NCBI GenBank assembly: GCA_035048495.1
Contig: CM068547.1
Coordinates: forward strand, 32,558,502-32,622,501
Source of the DNA: Euptelea pleiosperma
Taxonomy: Eukaryota; Streptophyta; Magnoliopsida; Ranunculales; Eupteleaceae
Length of the DNA: 64,000 nucleotides
Reading direction: 5' to 3'
This document shows positions 24,476 to 36,831 of the stretch, piece after piece. The position numbers and the translations under genes are program-made. Each line of letters starts with the position of its first letter. The first letter of the stretch is position 1. The notes beneath the pieces are model-generated. The model was not told where the DNA came from. It was given only the letters and a program-made list of their open reading frames with translations, and made no database searches.

Positions 24476-27400
24476 CTCCAGATTTCGAACTGGATCTGGA
24501 TCTTCTATTGTTACGAAACCCTAGTTGTTTTTTTTTCCTGTTTTAATCTCCTAATTCTCAGTATTTTTCCTTCAATTTGGATCCCTGCAATGTTGTGGTA
24601 ATGATTTTGATCTCGATCTAGAGAATTGGATGAGAGCTAGCGGTGTTTGGGTACAAAGATAGTTCTTTCTAGGATAGACTAAATCCAGGATGAGATCTTA
24701 TGTGCTGTTTAGCTTGGAGCAATAATACGGATAAGCACACCTTTGGACCACATTTTCCTATAAAAGTGTGTTTTTTCGAGAATAAGCATAAGGAAATGGC
24801 CTGATTTTTGGTAAATTGCTCCACAAATGTGTGTCATTTATGTGTCAAAAAGGCGTGTCGACCTAACATAACCCTTTGCATTAAATTTGCTTCTCATATT
24901 TGTTAGTCCATGAAAAATCATCAGAAGCCTCTGCAATAGAGGCAGGTAAATGGCTAAGTTCTATACATATTTTAAATGTAATTGCTAATAACATACCAGA
25001 CGGGGGTGTAAAGAGGTGTCGAATTACCCGAGTGATCTCGACCCGATTTGTCACGTTTTGAGTCCATCCTTTGGGGCACAGTGAATCATTAGCCTGACCC
25101 GATCAAATTGACTGCTTCTGGATCCAACATTCAGCCCTGAATAATATTGGACCGGGTCTGTTTGTACTGATACTCGACCTGAACCCAAATTGCCGATGCC
25201 CCTAATACTAGTTAATGATGCAAAGGGTATGGAGGAAAAAGATGGGGAGGGTGATGTCTCCCTCAGCTTGAGATTGACTGCCCTTGTTGAGCTCACAGGG
25301 GTGGGTTGCTGGCTGTACTATGGGACCTCGGTACTGGTATCTCAACCTCAGCTCTTCGCCCTGAGCACTGCACTAATTTTGTGCACTTAATCATTTTAGT
25401 GTGCCACCACATTCAGGCTGCAGTAACATGAAGTAAAGTCATCTTGCATTAGTACATGTTTTGATTGAAGACCTTGTGGAGGGATCAAAGTAAAGAGATA
25501 TATGTTTTACCTCTCAATTCACATTTACAACTTACATCCAGATTGAGAGACGTTATATGGAGTTACTGATCAAAAGTTTAAAAAAAGAGAGGGACACTGT
25601 AATTGTTGGATAATGAATTCCTTTTTCCTTTAATTTCTGCTGATTCATTGTGTATCGTGATGTCACTGTGGTGGTCCTTTGTAGAATGCTGCTGCGCCTG
25701 GTTCAAGATCACGTATTCCTCCTCTGGCACCTGAGCCACGGGGTTTTGGTCATAAACATGATGCAACTGTAGATATTCCACTGGATACAATGAATGTAAG
25801 GAGTGTCATTTCTAACCATATGAACTTATAGTTCTCTGTAGTTTTATATTTTCAAATTGTTTTTGGGACAACAGATTTGTTCACCAGAAGGTACATGCGT
25901 ATGTGAAACAGGATAATAAGTCAAAAGAGAGAGAACTCGCGGCTTGGGAATCAGATTTGAAAAGGAGAGAGCAGGTTACTTTTTTTAAAATTTGCTCATT
26001 TAGATGCTTGTTTGCACTTGCACGTTTCCTCATAACTAAGGATTAATCACCATCATAAGCCTTATATCAACTATATGGTTGTCTGAACAATTCCTGTTCC
26101 TCCAATCAATTTCTTACATAAAGCCATGTCTTCTGTTAAGGAGTTCCTTCAAATCTGCCCAATATCCCAATCCAAATCCTTTTTGGCCATTGGCCTTCCC
26201 TCACCCTGTTAGAACCTTTAACTTGCATGTTCCTTTTGACTGGTGGTGCCACTAATCTTTGTTGTAAATGATAAAACCATCTCAACCGGTTCTACCTTAT
26301 TTTATTAACCACTGGTATTTTTGTATTTTCACGAATGCATAATGGTTAATATGTGCTTTAAATGATTGAGTCCTTTATTCATTCTCACAAATTTTCAGAA
26401 GTTCTTTCTTGGTTATACATATACATATTCTTCGCAGTCAAATATTATTTTAATTTGTCTCACACTTAACTCATATTTCACAGGACATAAAAAGAAGAGA
26501 AGATGCCGTGACTAGAGGTAAGTCTACGAAGTTACATTCTTAGGTGCTTATTGAGAAGATTATGTGTTTGCTCTTCTGCATGTTTCCATAGCAGGTAACG
26601 CGTTCTTTTCAATCTTGTCAATACAGCTGGTGTCCCTTTAGATGACAAAAATTGGCCTCCATTCTTTCCGATTATTCATCATGATATAACAAATGAAATA
26701 CCGGTCCATGCTCAAAGGTTGCAGTATCTGGCTTTTGCAAGTTGGTTAGGTATGAAATCTGTTCTTCCTTCTAGTGCCGGGGGAGTTTCTTCCTTTCCTG
26801 GAAGCATGTTGGTTTGAATATGTTTACCTTGCGCCCTTTGAGCCATGCACCAGATACCAGTTCAGTCTAGGCCGCAGCAAGTTGCAATTGCATTTGTACC
26901 ATGTTCATGTTATGGCTCCTAGACGTGTAGTGATAAAAATCTTTATTTGATTTTATCTTTTTCTGTTATTTTGGTCAACTTCGTTTAAATATATCTAGGA
27001 AATTCAGAAGCTAAACATCTTTGGGGCATGAAGTTGGAGTTTTAACTGTAGTTAACTTTTGTACATATTAATTTAAATTAAGATCACATACAGATGATTT
27101 GCAAAAAGCGCTTTAAATGCCAGAACTATCACTTACCCAGTCAGGAAAGCATTTCAAGGTTGAAGGTAGCAATAGAGATCTTCTTGATGGCTACACATGA
27201 GGTCACCTCACTAAATTGCTTAACCAACTCGAAGTAAACAAAAATATTGTCACATATGTTACGATGTTAGAGTTGCAAATGTTCTGATGCAGTTAGCTAA
27301 TAAAATTTCAAAACCATCTCAGAACTACGTTGCAGAGCAACTTTCAGATCTCATAAGGCTAACTATGGTCAGCACACTTCTAGAAAATACTCATAGAATT

Positions 27401-30400
27401 TGTTTTAAAAAATGTCCAAAATATAAAAGAATACTTTCAGCCTCTGTAGTCAAGGCGCACTGAGGTGTGCGCCCAAGGTGCAAGGCGCACCTAAAGCGCC
27501 TTAGAAGGGTCAAGGTGAGGCGGGTTTAGTAAGGTGTGTTTACTGTATACTATTTATAAAGTGATACTTGCATAGCTGTATCTTTCCAAATATACATATA
27601 TTAAATGCATGAACACGCTGGATATTCTGTGTTTGTGTTTTGCTGCCTTGGAACACCTTGTTCTACGCTATATTGCAATTTCAAATATTTATCTCTATCA
27701 TACACATTTTTCTTATTGGACTATTCGTTTCAGTTGGAGTCTCCACCAATATGTTTCTACAATGGATGCCATTCTCAAAGAGATCCCTTCTAGATCTCTC
27801 TGTAGCCATGGTTATGTGCAGACATACAACACAGTTAAATTTTTTTTCTTCTGATTTACTAACACCTTTTGAATTTTCATATAATCCCAATTCGTATAAC
27901 CATGTATAAGTTTCCGGTTTTAAGTTTTGGTTTTGTGAAGCTGAATACCTCTGTCGCTTCCAGCTGGTGGACTATAGTCATTAGAATGATAAAGAACTGA
28001 CACTCCATGTCTTGAAGAATAAATCTTATTCTATGAAGAACTGATTCTTTCCAAAATCTTTCATTGCTCCTCGTTGACAAACCATTTACAGAAGATTTGT
28101 CAATTTAACTTTGATCTGTTTGCAAGGAATCTCATTCCAGTATATTACTTGTGCTGCAATAATTATCTGAGTAATAATAGTTAGTATTATTGTTGCAGGT
28201 ATAGTTCTTTGTCTTGTGTTCAATATTATTGCTGTGACTGTGTGTTGGAGTAAAGGCGGAGGTAAGCTTTTGTTTCCCTTATGTTATGAATGTGGTTCAT
28301 TTCAGTACTTTTGAGTTTCTGAGAGAAGGTTCACAATCTACAGGTGTCAAAATCTTTTTCCTTGCAATCATCTATGCTCTTCTTGGATGTCCTCTTTCAT
28401 ATGTGCTGTGGTATAGGCCTCTCTATCGTGCTATGAGGTACATTGTCAATCGTTTTGGTTATTTGAGTTCATTCACATTCTCTAGCGTTGGATCCTGCTT
28501 ATGCTAGATCATATCATATCCAGTCTACTGCAAGAACATAGGCCATAGAGAAACCATGCTCTGATACCATGTTGTAAACTAAATTGTCACCAGAAGTGTA
28601 ATATTGAGAGAGAGAGAGAGAGTGTGGAGAGATTAGAAAGAGAAGAAGAAGAGTAGGGTTTTGGAGAGTGAATGGAGTGATCGAACTTCTGTTCAATCTC
28701 CTCTCAAGTGATATATTATATATGTTGGGGAAGAACCTTTGTACTAGCAAGTACAATAGAAATAGTGGTGGGTTAAGTGGGGGACCCACATAACGCACAG
28801 ACTAAGAAAAGAGAGTTCGTGGGTGGGACCCACAAACATAAAGGACATATCCCCCCCCGTGGGGCGTATCCCACTAAGTGCACCCCCACGTGGGACCCAC
28901 AATCCAACAAATCCAGCGGTTATTGTATTGATTCTTATTTATTGTAGTTGTAAAAACTAACTTGAGGATATAATCACTAATCCCCTTGATTGGAGAATAT
29001 TGTTGTGTGTGACTATAGTGAATTGACTTGGCTAGGCTTGGATGTAGTCGCTAGTAATCGGCGATGTACCACATAAAACTGTGTCCAGTCTTTTCTCTCT
29101 CAACTTCTCCTTTCATCATCAAATGTGGAGCAGGAATCCTGAGGCGCCTCGTTGCCTTGAATTTTTGTGCTAAAATTTCCTACTTCTGGTGGAGTTTTTA
29201 TCAAACTATAATATGGTTCCCTGTTTCAAAAAATTGTTGGGACATTGTATTATATTATTTCAATTCAGCGAACATAATTTTACAGGCCACTTTTAATGGT
29301 TAATAACCAAAATACATTTATCCTATGGAGAAAGAGAAGCCTACTTAATGTACGAGATATCTAAAACCAATGGCAGCATCATTCCTATTTCCTAGTTTTT
29401 CTTAACTTCTGTTGACGCTGGAGAAAGCAGCACATCCATTGTTTCTTAAAAATTCTCGTGTAGAACCAAAAAGTCTTGAACTTGACCTTCTGAAATTGCC
29501 AAGAAACCTTTCAAGATTTTCTATATTCTCTAATATTTAATAAAATTGAAATGACTGACTTTTTTTTTCACTGCTAAATAAAAACAAATCGCACTTTTCT
29601 TTGAGGAAGGGTTATGTTTGATTGGTTACTGATAAATAAATGTTTGATTGGTAGAATCCTGTGTTTCATGATTGTTTTAACATTGGGAGCCTACTTGTGA
29701 TTTCTTTAATTAAACGGATGCCAGAAAATGTCACCTTCTTGGTAGTCATCTAAATGTCATTAGTAGTAGCATGAAATTTTTGGAGTCGATTTGCCAGTAT
29801 TTGTTCTTTATTATCACTTGTTTTTGCTTCACAGGACGGATAGTGCCTTGAAGTTTAGTTGGTTTTTCCTCTTTTACTTGGTGAGTGTTCTTGACCTTCC
29901 ATATTTGGTTAAGTATTCTTCCTCATACCTAATGTTTTTTTTCTTGTACTAACGGTATTTGCATGGTTCAGCTCCACATTGGCTTTTCTATATTTGCTGC
30001 TATTGCTCCTCCAATTGTTTTCCATGGGAAGTCATTGACGTAAGTATTTTTTTTCTTCTTTTTAATGTGTCATTTGAAGTAATTTTTTTTTTGTAATAAT
30101 TATTCTTTCCAGAGTTTCAAGTGAGCAAAGGTTAAATCTGAAAAGGTGGTTGATCACCGTAACTTTTTGATATAGATTTGTTTCAATAATGTACTTTGTG
30201 GACTTAATCTGCTAGCAACATATGAAAAAGAAAGAGATAAATTTGTTATGGTTCCTCACTTTAAATGAATAACTGATGGACTTTTTCTTTTTGATTAGTA
30301 TGTGGAATGACAAACTTTCTCAACATGCATTGACATTGATGGATTTTCTCATGAATTACTTCTTGGAAATGGGAATAAGTGATTAGCACTAGAGCTATTT

Positions 30401-33400
30401 GTTTCCAATTGCTCGCCTACATTTTCCCATGCCCCACTTATGGTTTTGAAATTTATTGATTGATGGACTTGAGATGTGTATGTTTTGCTAAAGTTTCTTT
30501 TGTAAGTATGAAGCTACTCGTCAGAAAACTGAAAGGTCTGAAGCCAAATGTTTTAAGATTAATAACACCGTCATGTTCGTATTTAGCACTAACACATTAA
30601 AACCAAAGCCAAATCGAGGTCAGTGCCTACAGTTCAGTATCACGGCAATTCACTATGAATTTTTTAATTTATAATGGCATTTCTTTAAGATCCATTCGAT
30701 AAATCAAGTTGTATTGCTTAATTTTGCAAATAGTTTTGAGGTTGAACTATATTGTGTGACCATTGATACTATGAACAATGCAATTTTTGGTCATTTCCTT
30801 TTTCTTTTTTTCCCTTTATTTTTTCAAAAAGAAAAAAATGTCATCAACTCATAATGGCAGATTGCTGTGAAACTAATTTTTTTCCCTATCCCAGGGGTAT
30901 CCTTGCGGCAATTGATGTCTTCTCAGATAACGTATTGGTGGGGGTAAGTTGTATAATACATGCACGTCTAAATTCATGTCTTGTTTATCATTTTATAATG
31001 TAAATTATAGTCACAAACTATCATTTTGTCAATCCACTTAATAGAGTGGTGGTAAGATGGCAGAGTTGTGAAGATGCATGTAATTAAGGTAGGAGTGTAG
31101 GATAGAGTTCAAACTTCCTTGCATACAATTTGGACATCATTACCAGCAAATGCGAGACTGTAGGAGTTTGATCATCGTTATCATATATGCCTTATCCCAA
31201 ATGTTTGTGGTCAGCAACATTTGCTTGTATCGATGTGAAGACTGTAAAAGTTTGATAACTGTTATTAAATTGAAGGTTACGTAACAATGACACGGGCACA
31301 AGTGTCGGTGTCTGATATATATGGTGCCTACACACGTTTATAAATATAATAGTAGATATAGCTAAATTAGATGTTTTAAAAATATATATATGGAAAGAAA
31401 TATATGAAAAGTAAAAAAAAAATACATTTACATGCACCAGAGTTATCCAATAACTTATTAATTATTAGCAGATTCATAAGAGGAAGACTATCAAGCAACT
31501 ATAGTTGTGTTTAACAACTTAATAAAGTTGTTTTTGGAAGATGAAACACACCGGCCTTTTCTTTTAGAAATCATTAGAATAAAAGGTAATACTGCCTTAT
31601 GTGTGAGGATGTGAGTCAAGATGTGTGAGCATATGTATCCCCGTCAATACGTGTTGACATGGAAAACAACCCCAAAGTGCCGTGGTTATGTTACAGAGAA
31701 AACAGTTCATAAGATTAGAGAAGGGAGTTCTCTATATGCAAGGTAAGTTTTTCCAAACAACTTCTAGCAATAACATGCACTAGCCATTCTCTTCCCTAAG
31801 AGTATGAGATAAGATAACATTCTATCTTAGAGCGAGCTCTTTAATATGATTGATGGTGGTAGCAAGTCTCCAAGGACATTACCTTTCCCTTATGTACAAA
31901 TAATTACATCATAGATTGCTTTGCACCACCAAGGGACTCAAGATATTTTCCTTAAAAACAGTTTTCCTTAAAAACATTTTAGTTTCCCTTCTCTTTAATA
32001 AATATCTTCTTACTGGTGATCGAAAATAAAATAGAAATTTAAAAACATTATGCAAGTTTCTAACAATTCTATGAGATAAAGGGATTTAATCTCATACCCC
32101 CATCAGTCGCGGCTTTTGGGAGTATTGGTTAAATGTCCTGTATCAATGTCCCACTTTTGACGAGACCTCCCGATCTGATACCACTTTGACGCAGAACATT
32201 TAACCAATACTCCCAAAAGCCGCGACTAATGGGGCGTGAGATTAAACTCCTTTATCTCATAGCCCAGATCTAGGTTCTCGGTCGACACGACCCCTCGTGG
32301 GCCCCATTTATGTAGGCTGCCTCACTCGAACCTGGGTGTGAAAATGTCCTTGCATCAGACATCAACCTTTTCTTTGGATATAATTACTAAACGAGGTCAG
32401 AAAGGAACAAATGCATGTCTATACTCTAAAGTTTCGTATAGGTGGCTGAAGGAAAAAGGTATCCATTTAGAGTTCTTTTATGACCAAGGAGTAACCAAAA
32501 TGTCTATGGATCATGATAGATATAAAGTACCCAGATATCTAGTCTCAATAAGCCTCAAGTCTCTTAACTGTTGCTAACCACTTAATAAAAGATCAAACTG
32601 GCATTTCATTTGTACTGTCATAGTTCTCCGTGATATTATTTGGTCTGGTCTGGGATTTAAGGAAAGAGAGCTTTATGAGAGCCGTTTACTTTTAATTTTT
32701 TAAACCACTTGTGTTCTTTCTTGAATCTTGTTCGACAATGTTTTTTTCCCGTACTTCTGGAACACTGTTCATATGGAATGTTATGATACAACTTCTGTTT
32801 GTTTTCTTGCAGATTTTCTACTTGATTGGGTTCGGGTTGTTTTGTTTAGAATCACTTTTAAGCATTTGGGTACTTCAGGTTAGTGCCTTGTTACTGTTGC
32901 TATATATAACCTCTAAACACTTTTTTATTCTCAAATTATGATTCATGCTTGGTAAAGCCTTGCGTGTGTATATATTAAAGAAAAAGAAAAAAAATCCTGA
33001 GTGTCCCTTTGGACAAAGTATTCACTTCACAAGCATAGATTTGTTGCATAATTTTGGCTTCTTGATTTTTTTAGTATTTCAACTTTTTGTATCTTGGGAG
33101 TTCCCTGTTGCTTTAAGAACATGTACTTTATAGAATGATGTAAAGAAAATATTGAAGGGAGGGAATGTTAGGAAGGGTTTAATGATTTAATCAAGAGAAA
33201 TACTGGACCGAAGAGTAGACCTAGAAAATAGAAGGGATAAGATTTATTAAATGATAACACCTGGGATTCCTATACCTAATCAGAAACCACACTTTGGTAC
33301 CATGAAACTAGAAATGTTCATTGTCTCAAACCTCGAAACGGTCAAGAAAGAAACAGGGAAACTGAAATGAGAGAGAATTGCAGTACGAAGACTTCAAATA

Positions 33401-36400
33401 ATGTATAGTGGACATAAATGTAGGACAGTCCCAAAACAGTCCCACAACCGAAAGAATATAGGCTGGTTTTTAGAGATTTAAAAGAATGTTAGGGTTCAGT
33501 ACAAGAGGAAGTTGATTACGATGCGAAGTTTAGGGATGGATATTGAGGATTTTTCTAAGCTAGAAAAGGTTGAAAATATTACCAGGTTATAGGGATGGAC
33601 TGAACTAGAAGAATTGGAGAAGTAAAAGAATAAGAGAATTGAAAAGATTGGTAAGATATTCCTGCAAGAATTGGCACTTACAAGTTTGAAGAAACCTTCT
33701 CAAGGAATCAATAAAGAAGAGAAACCATCTTCTTCTAAAGTAGAGTCGTGTTGCTCTATTATCTTCTATGGTGGAGTCACCATCTAATAGAGGAGTCACA
33801 CCTCAAAAAAATAAGAACGACTTTTTAAACTCTTCAACAAGTCTATAAGATACGAGTGTGCATGGTATTTATAGATGAGTGGGTAGCAAATACTTTCCTC
33901 TTATTACAACTGAATTCAAAAGGAGAAACTCCTAAGACTTTTTGATCACTAGTTTCCTAAATTGTTCTGGTGCATTTTCCGTTACTGCCTATGTAAACAT
34001 AGTAGCTAAATATCCCAACTTTTTATGGAAGGCATATGTTATATAATTGTTCAGTTTTCTTGTTATTTTAGAAGCTCAAGGGGGCTCAAACAAGGGACAT
34101 GTTGCCTCCATATCTGTTCATTGTGGTGGCAGAGGCGTTGGAGAGTATGGTTTCTAGAGTTGTGCATGGTGGGGATCTAGAAGGTTTTGTGGTGGAATCT
34201 GGGGTCCTTGCGATCTTCCATCTACAGTTTGCAGATGGCACTAGTGTTTCTGGGGGCTTCCATTGACCATATGAGATAGAATGGGTCTCCTATTTGCTTT
34301 GAAGCGGTGTCAGGCTTACGAATCAATCTTGATAAGAGCAAGGTATTCAGGGTGAGTTACAGATTGAAGGCTCTCTAGGATCCCGGTTGAGAGATTGGGA
34401 GGAGGTTGGCTTTGTGGAAGACTAGATATCTCTTGAAAGGGGGCAAATTAGTGTTAATTAAGCATCGTCTCTCTAGTTTGCCCATCTACGTCTTATCTAT
34501 TTTCTCCATTCCTAGGTGTATCACGAATACAGTGGAGAAAATTATGAGGGATATTTTAAGGAACGATAGAGTCGAGGGTGGTAAGTTCCATTTTGTTGAT
34601 TGAAAGATAGCGTATAGGTTCAAGACCCAAGGAGGGTTACAGATCAGGAATATCAGAGTGATGAATGCAACTTTATTGGAAAAATGGTTGTGGAGGTTTA
34701 GGGTGAGATGGGAGAGTGATTTTTTCGACCTATGGGTGTAGTGTTTGTAGGGGAATTATAATGTTCCTGAAGTTCTATGAGGGGGTGCTTTACAAGGTGG
34801 GGCTTCGGGATGAGTTGGATTTTGGGAGGATATGTGGTGTGGAGAAGTTCCAGATCTTTATTCTCTCAGATAAAAAGAATTGTTCTATTTTGGTGTGTTC
34901 TATTCGGGATGGGGGAGATTTGGCATGGAATTTTGGTTGTAGAAGGAGGCTCAATGATTGGGAGATTGAGTCCGTGTCTCGTTTACTGATTCGTCTGCAT
35001 GATTGTCTCTTGTCTCCTTTAGAGTCGGATAGGCCTTTAGAGATGGTCGTTTCTCGGTTCGTTCCTTTTGGCAAGCTCTACATATATCGACAATTATTTG
35101 GCTTCTTTCGTGGGGATCAAAGATGCCTTCCGAGATTCCTTTCTTTTTATGGCCAACATCTTTGGATAGTGGATCATTTGATTGCCAGGAAGATTATTAT
35201 TGTGGATTTATGTTTGATGTGCAAGCATAACGGAGAATCGATTAATCATCGCTTTTTGCATTGCGATGTGGCGAGAGAAGTATGGGTGGCGTTCTTTGCT
35301 AAGTTCGGGTTGGCTTGGGTGCTTCCTTCCTCGTTGTAGCTTGCCTCTAGCTGGTTTACGTTGGCTTTTTTGACTAGGGGTCATGTTTTATGGCGTATGT
35401 TACCTTTTGCAATTAACTAAGGATTATGGCAGGAGAGAAACCTTGTGGTTTTTAAAGGAAATGAGGAAGAGGTGGCGAACATCATTCTTAATGATGATTT
35501 TCTTCTTTGTCCCAATGCAGTCCAGTGTTCTTGGTTATATCAAGATTGTTTAGAGTTCTCTTATGAGCATCAAGTCCTGGGTAGGTCCACTAATTTGTGG
35601 GACTGATCCTTAGTAACACCTTACAGCATAACATGGATAAATTACCTGAGATACCTAGACCTAACAGGTTCTAAGAGTCATCATGATAACTGCAGGACTG
35701 TCTTCCTCAGTTCCTATGATAATGTAGCTTTTGGGGAAAAAATCTTGTGTTAGTGGTTGTTGCGTCGCAGATAGGTGGTGTGATTTAACAAAGTGGTTAC
35801 TGAGGTGGCAGAGAAGTGATTAATTAATTGTACAACCTTGTTTTGAAAGGATCTATTTGTCAGGTTTTCATGTATTTTAAGGTTCTGGTTAGGCCTCTTG
35901 ATTCGGGCAAGTATCCTCAGTTATTGGTACTTTGCAAGAGAAACCCACACTTGACAGGTTCCAAGAGGAGATTCATATTAGGGCCGTGTTGCTATGATAC
36001 ATGAGGATTTGGATTATCTATACGTACTCCTCATAGAAGAAAAGGAAAGCCGTAATTTACCAAAAAGTTTTATGTTTAAGAACCCTGGTCTCTTTCACAA
36101 TGCTGGAACTGAGCACCCTATCTATTCTCAAATCATAGAAAATCTTTTGGGCCCCAGACTGATCAACCACATAAAGATCAAGTACAAACTTGATCCATCA
36201 ACCAAAAAAACTTTCTAATATGGTTCTCATTTAACTTGCTACATGATTACATGAAACAGTTGTTTCCACTATGAGGGAAACTACAAGACCTACAGGAGAA
36301 AAAAAAATTAATCAACATTGAAAGGATAAGAGAAGCCTTTATGGCCTTCTCTTTTCTTTTCCCCCTACATTTACCATCCGCTCCTAATGCATCCTCAATT

Positions 36401-36831
36401 GTGGAGCCCTAACTTTAAGAAGAAGAAACCAAGTCAACCCACTCAATGAGAAAACGCAAATTCAAATTCACTTTCCTAGTTCTTAATGTAACTGTTGTTT
36501 AAGATTAGGAATATCAAACCTACTGTCATGGGCGATACCGAAACGTTCGGAAGTATCGTTCGGTTTCGGACGAAACAAACCGAAACAAAACAGATGAAAC
36601 GTTTCGGTTTCGGCCAAAACTTTGAACCAAAATTCAAGATTGTGTAATTAATATTTTACCTCATGGATATATGTACAGGCACAGAAAATAAAATATGTAT
36701 GCACAGTTAACATATTTATATGCTTTCATTCTCTTCATTTTTGTTTCTTGGCACTTGGTTTTGATCATTAAGGTTGGTCTTTTCTTTGGTTCATGCAGAA
36801 AGTTTACATGTATTTCCGAGGAAACAAGTGA
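24370..36831 (+). CDS. SCAMP: Secretory carrier-associated membrane protein
   Basis: SCAMPs are four-span membrane proteins of the trans-Golgi network, secretory vesicles and plasma membrane. Twelve exons join in frame: 24370-24426, 25685-25795, 25912-25974, 26484-26517, 26627-26749, 28199-28261, 28344-28437, 29835-29880, 29972-30039, 30895-30943, 32813-32878 and 36799-36831, giving 268 residues (family about 260-290). The N-terminus has two NPF endocytic motifs (DPNPFEEEE and VNPFA). Residues about 57-88 form a charged coiled coil ([19 protein letters not shown]). The conserved [12 protein letters not shown] follows, then four hydrophobic segments. The invariant loop is [10 protein letters not shown], and the tail is [10 protein letters not shown]. 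Exon 3 could begin 21 or so bases earlier; I chose the start that matches the family. The last intron (3.9 kb) contains an L1 LINE, so the terminal 10-residue exon lies far from the rest. Reading past exon 11 would add about 20 other residues and stop. Confidence 0.95.
24440..24471. repeat. (CT)n microsatellite at the start of SCAMP intron 1
   Basis: A run of CT dinucleotides begins 14 bp after the exon 1 donor site. Confidence 0.85.
24983..25210. repeat. ACCCGA-rich repeat in SCAMP intron 1, possibly a hAT-like MITE
   Basis: It begins GGGGGTGTAAAGAGGTGTCG, has a body of GACCCGA, CCTGACCCG, GACCGGGTC and CGACCTGAACCC, and ends GCCGATGCCCCTAAT. The outer GGGGTGT / GCCCCTA hints at the inverted ends of the TAGGGGTGTCAA family, but the match is weak. 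Confidence 0.35.
27440..27545. repeat. AAGGCGCACC palindromic repeat in SCAMP intron 5
   Basis: It is dense in AAGGCGCAC, GGTGTGCGCCC, AAGGCGCACCTAAAGCGCC and GGTGAGGCGGG. This is a GC-rich, self-complementary insert in AT-rich intron sequence, typical of dispersed low-complexity plant repeats. Confidence 0.45.
28555..28909 (-). mobile_element. Solo LTR-like remnant with primer-binding site, SCAMP intron 7
   Basis: 28570-28909 starts TGTTGTAAAC and ends ATCCAACA, the TG...CA borders of a 340-bp LTR. Directly before it, CATGCTCTGATACCA is the complement of the initiator-tRNA-Met primer site TGGTATCAGAGC, so the element reads on the minus strand. A GA tract lies at 28603-28622. Internal coding sequence and the other LTR are absent. 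Confidence 0.6.
32069..32262. repeat. Near-perfect inverted repeat (67-bp arms), SCAMP intron 10
   Basis: Arms 32069-32136 and 32196-32262 are reverse complements. The inner 32 bp (32105-32136 with 32196-32227) are perfect, and the loop is 59 nt. The loop holds CTGATACCACTT, similar to the complement of a tRNA-Met primer site, and the arms share CCAATACTCC with the TRIM at 43247. This could be a rearranged TRIM end. The SCAMP pre-mRNA would carry a strong hairpin here. Confidence 0.75.
33134..34060. other. Intron sequence, unassigned
   Basis: AT-rich sequence in SCAMP intron 11 with no recognised domain. The A/G-rich part around 33160-33800 may be repeat-derived. Confidence 0.3.
34065..35625 (+). 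mobile_element. Degenerate L1-type LINE, 3' half, in the last SCAMP intron
   Basis: Frames interrupted by stops encode the end of the reverse transcriptase ([19 protein letters not shown] near 34090, then a degraded FADG at 34217). The thumb region [20 protein letters not shown] is at 34430-34490 and [19 protein letters not shown] is near 34635. A zinc-binding RT tail follows at about 35100-35300 (FFLWPTSLD.., CxxC-like [18 protein letters not shown]). It reads in the same direction as SCAMP. The 5' half is missing, as in many target-primed insertions. Confidence 0.8.

Noticed and set aside
31040..31135. Possible SINE (GTGGTGGTAAGATGG, then GAGTTCAAACTTCC)
   Set aside because: The boxes are only loosely tRNA-like and there is no A-tail or target duplication.
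34716..35339. A 207-codon plus-strand open frame
   Set aside because: It is one of three frames crossing a decayed L1 LINE. Conserved RT-tail residues appear in different frames, so it is not an independent gene.
36001..36218. 74-codon plus-strand frame in the last SCAMP intron
   Set aside because: There are no flanking splice sites that fit, no known domain, and it is surrounded by LINE debris.
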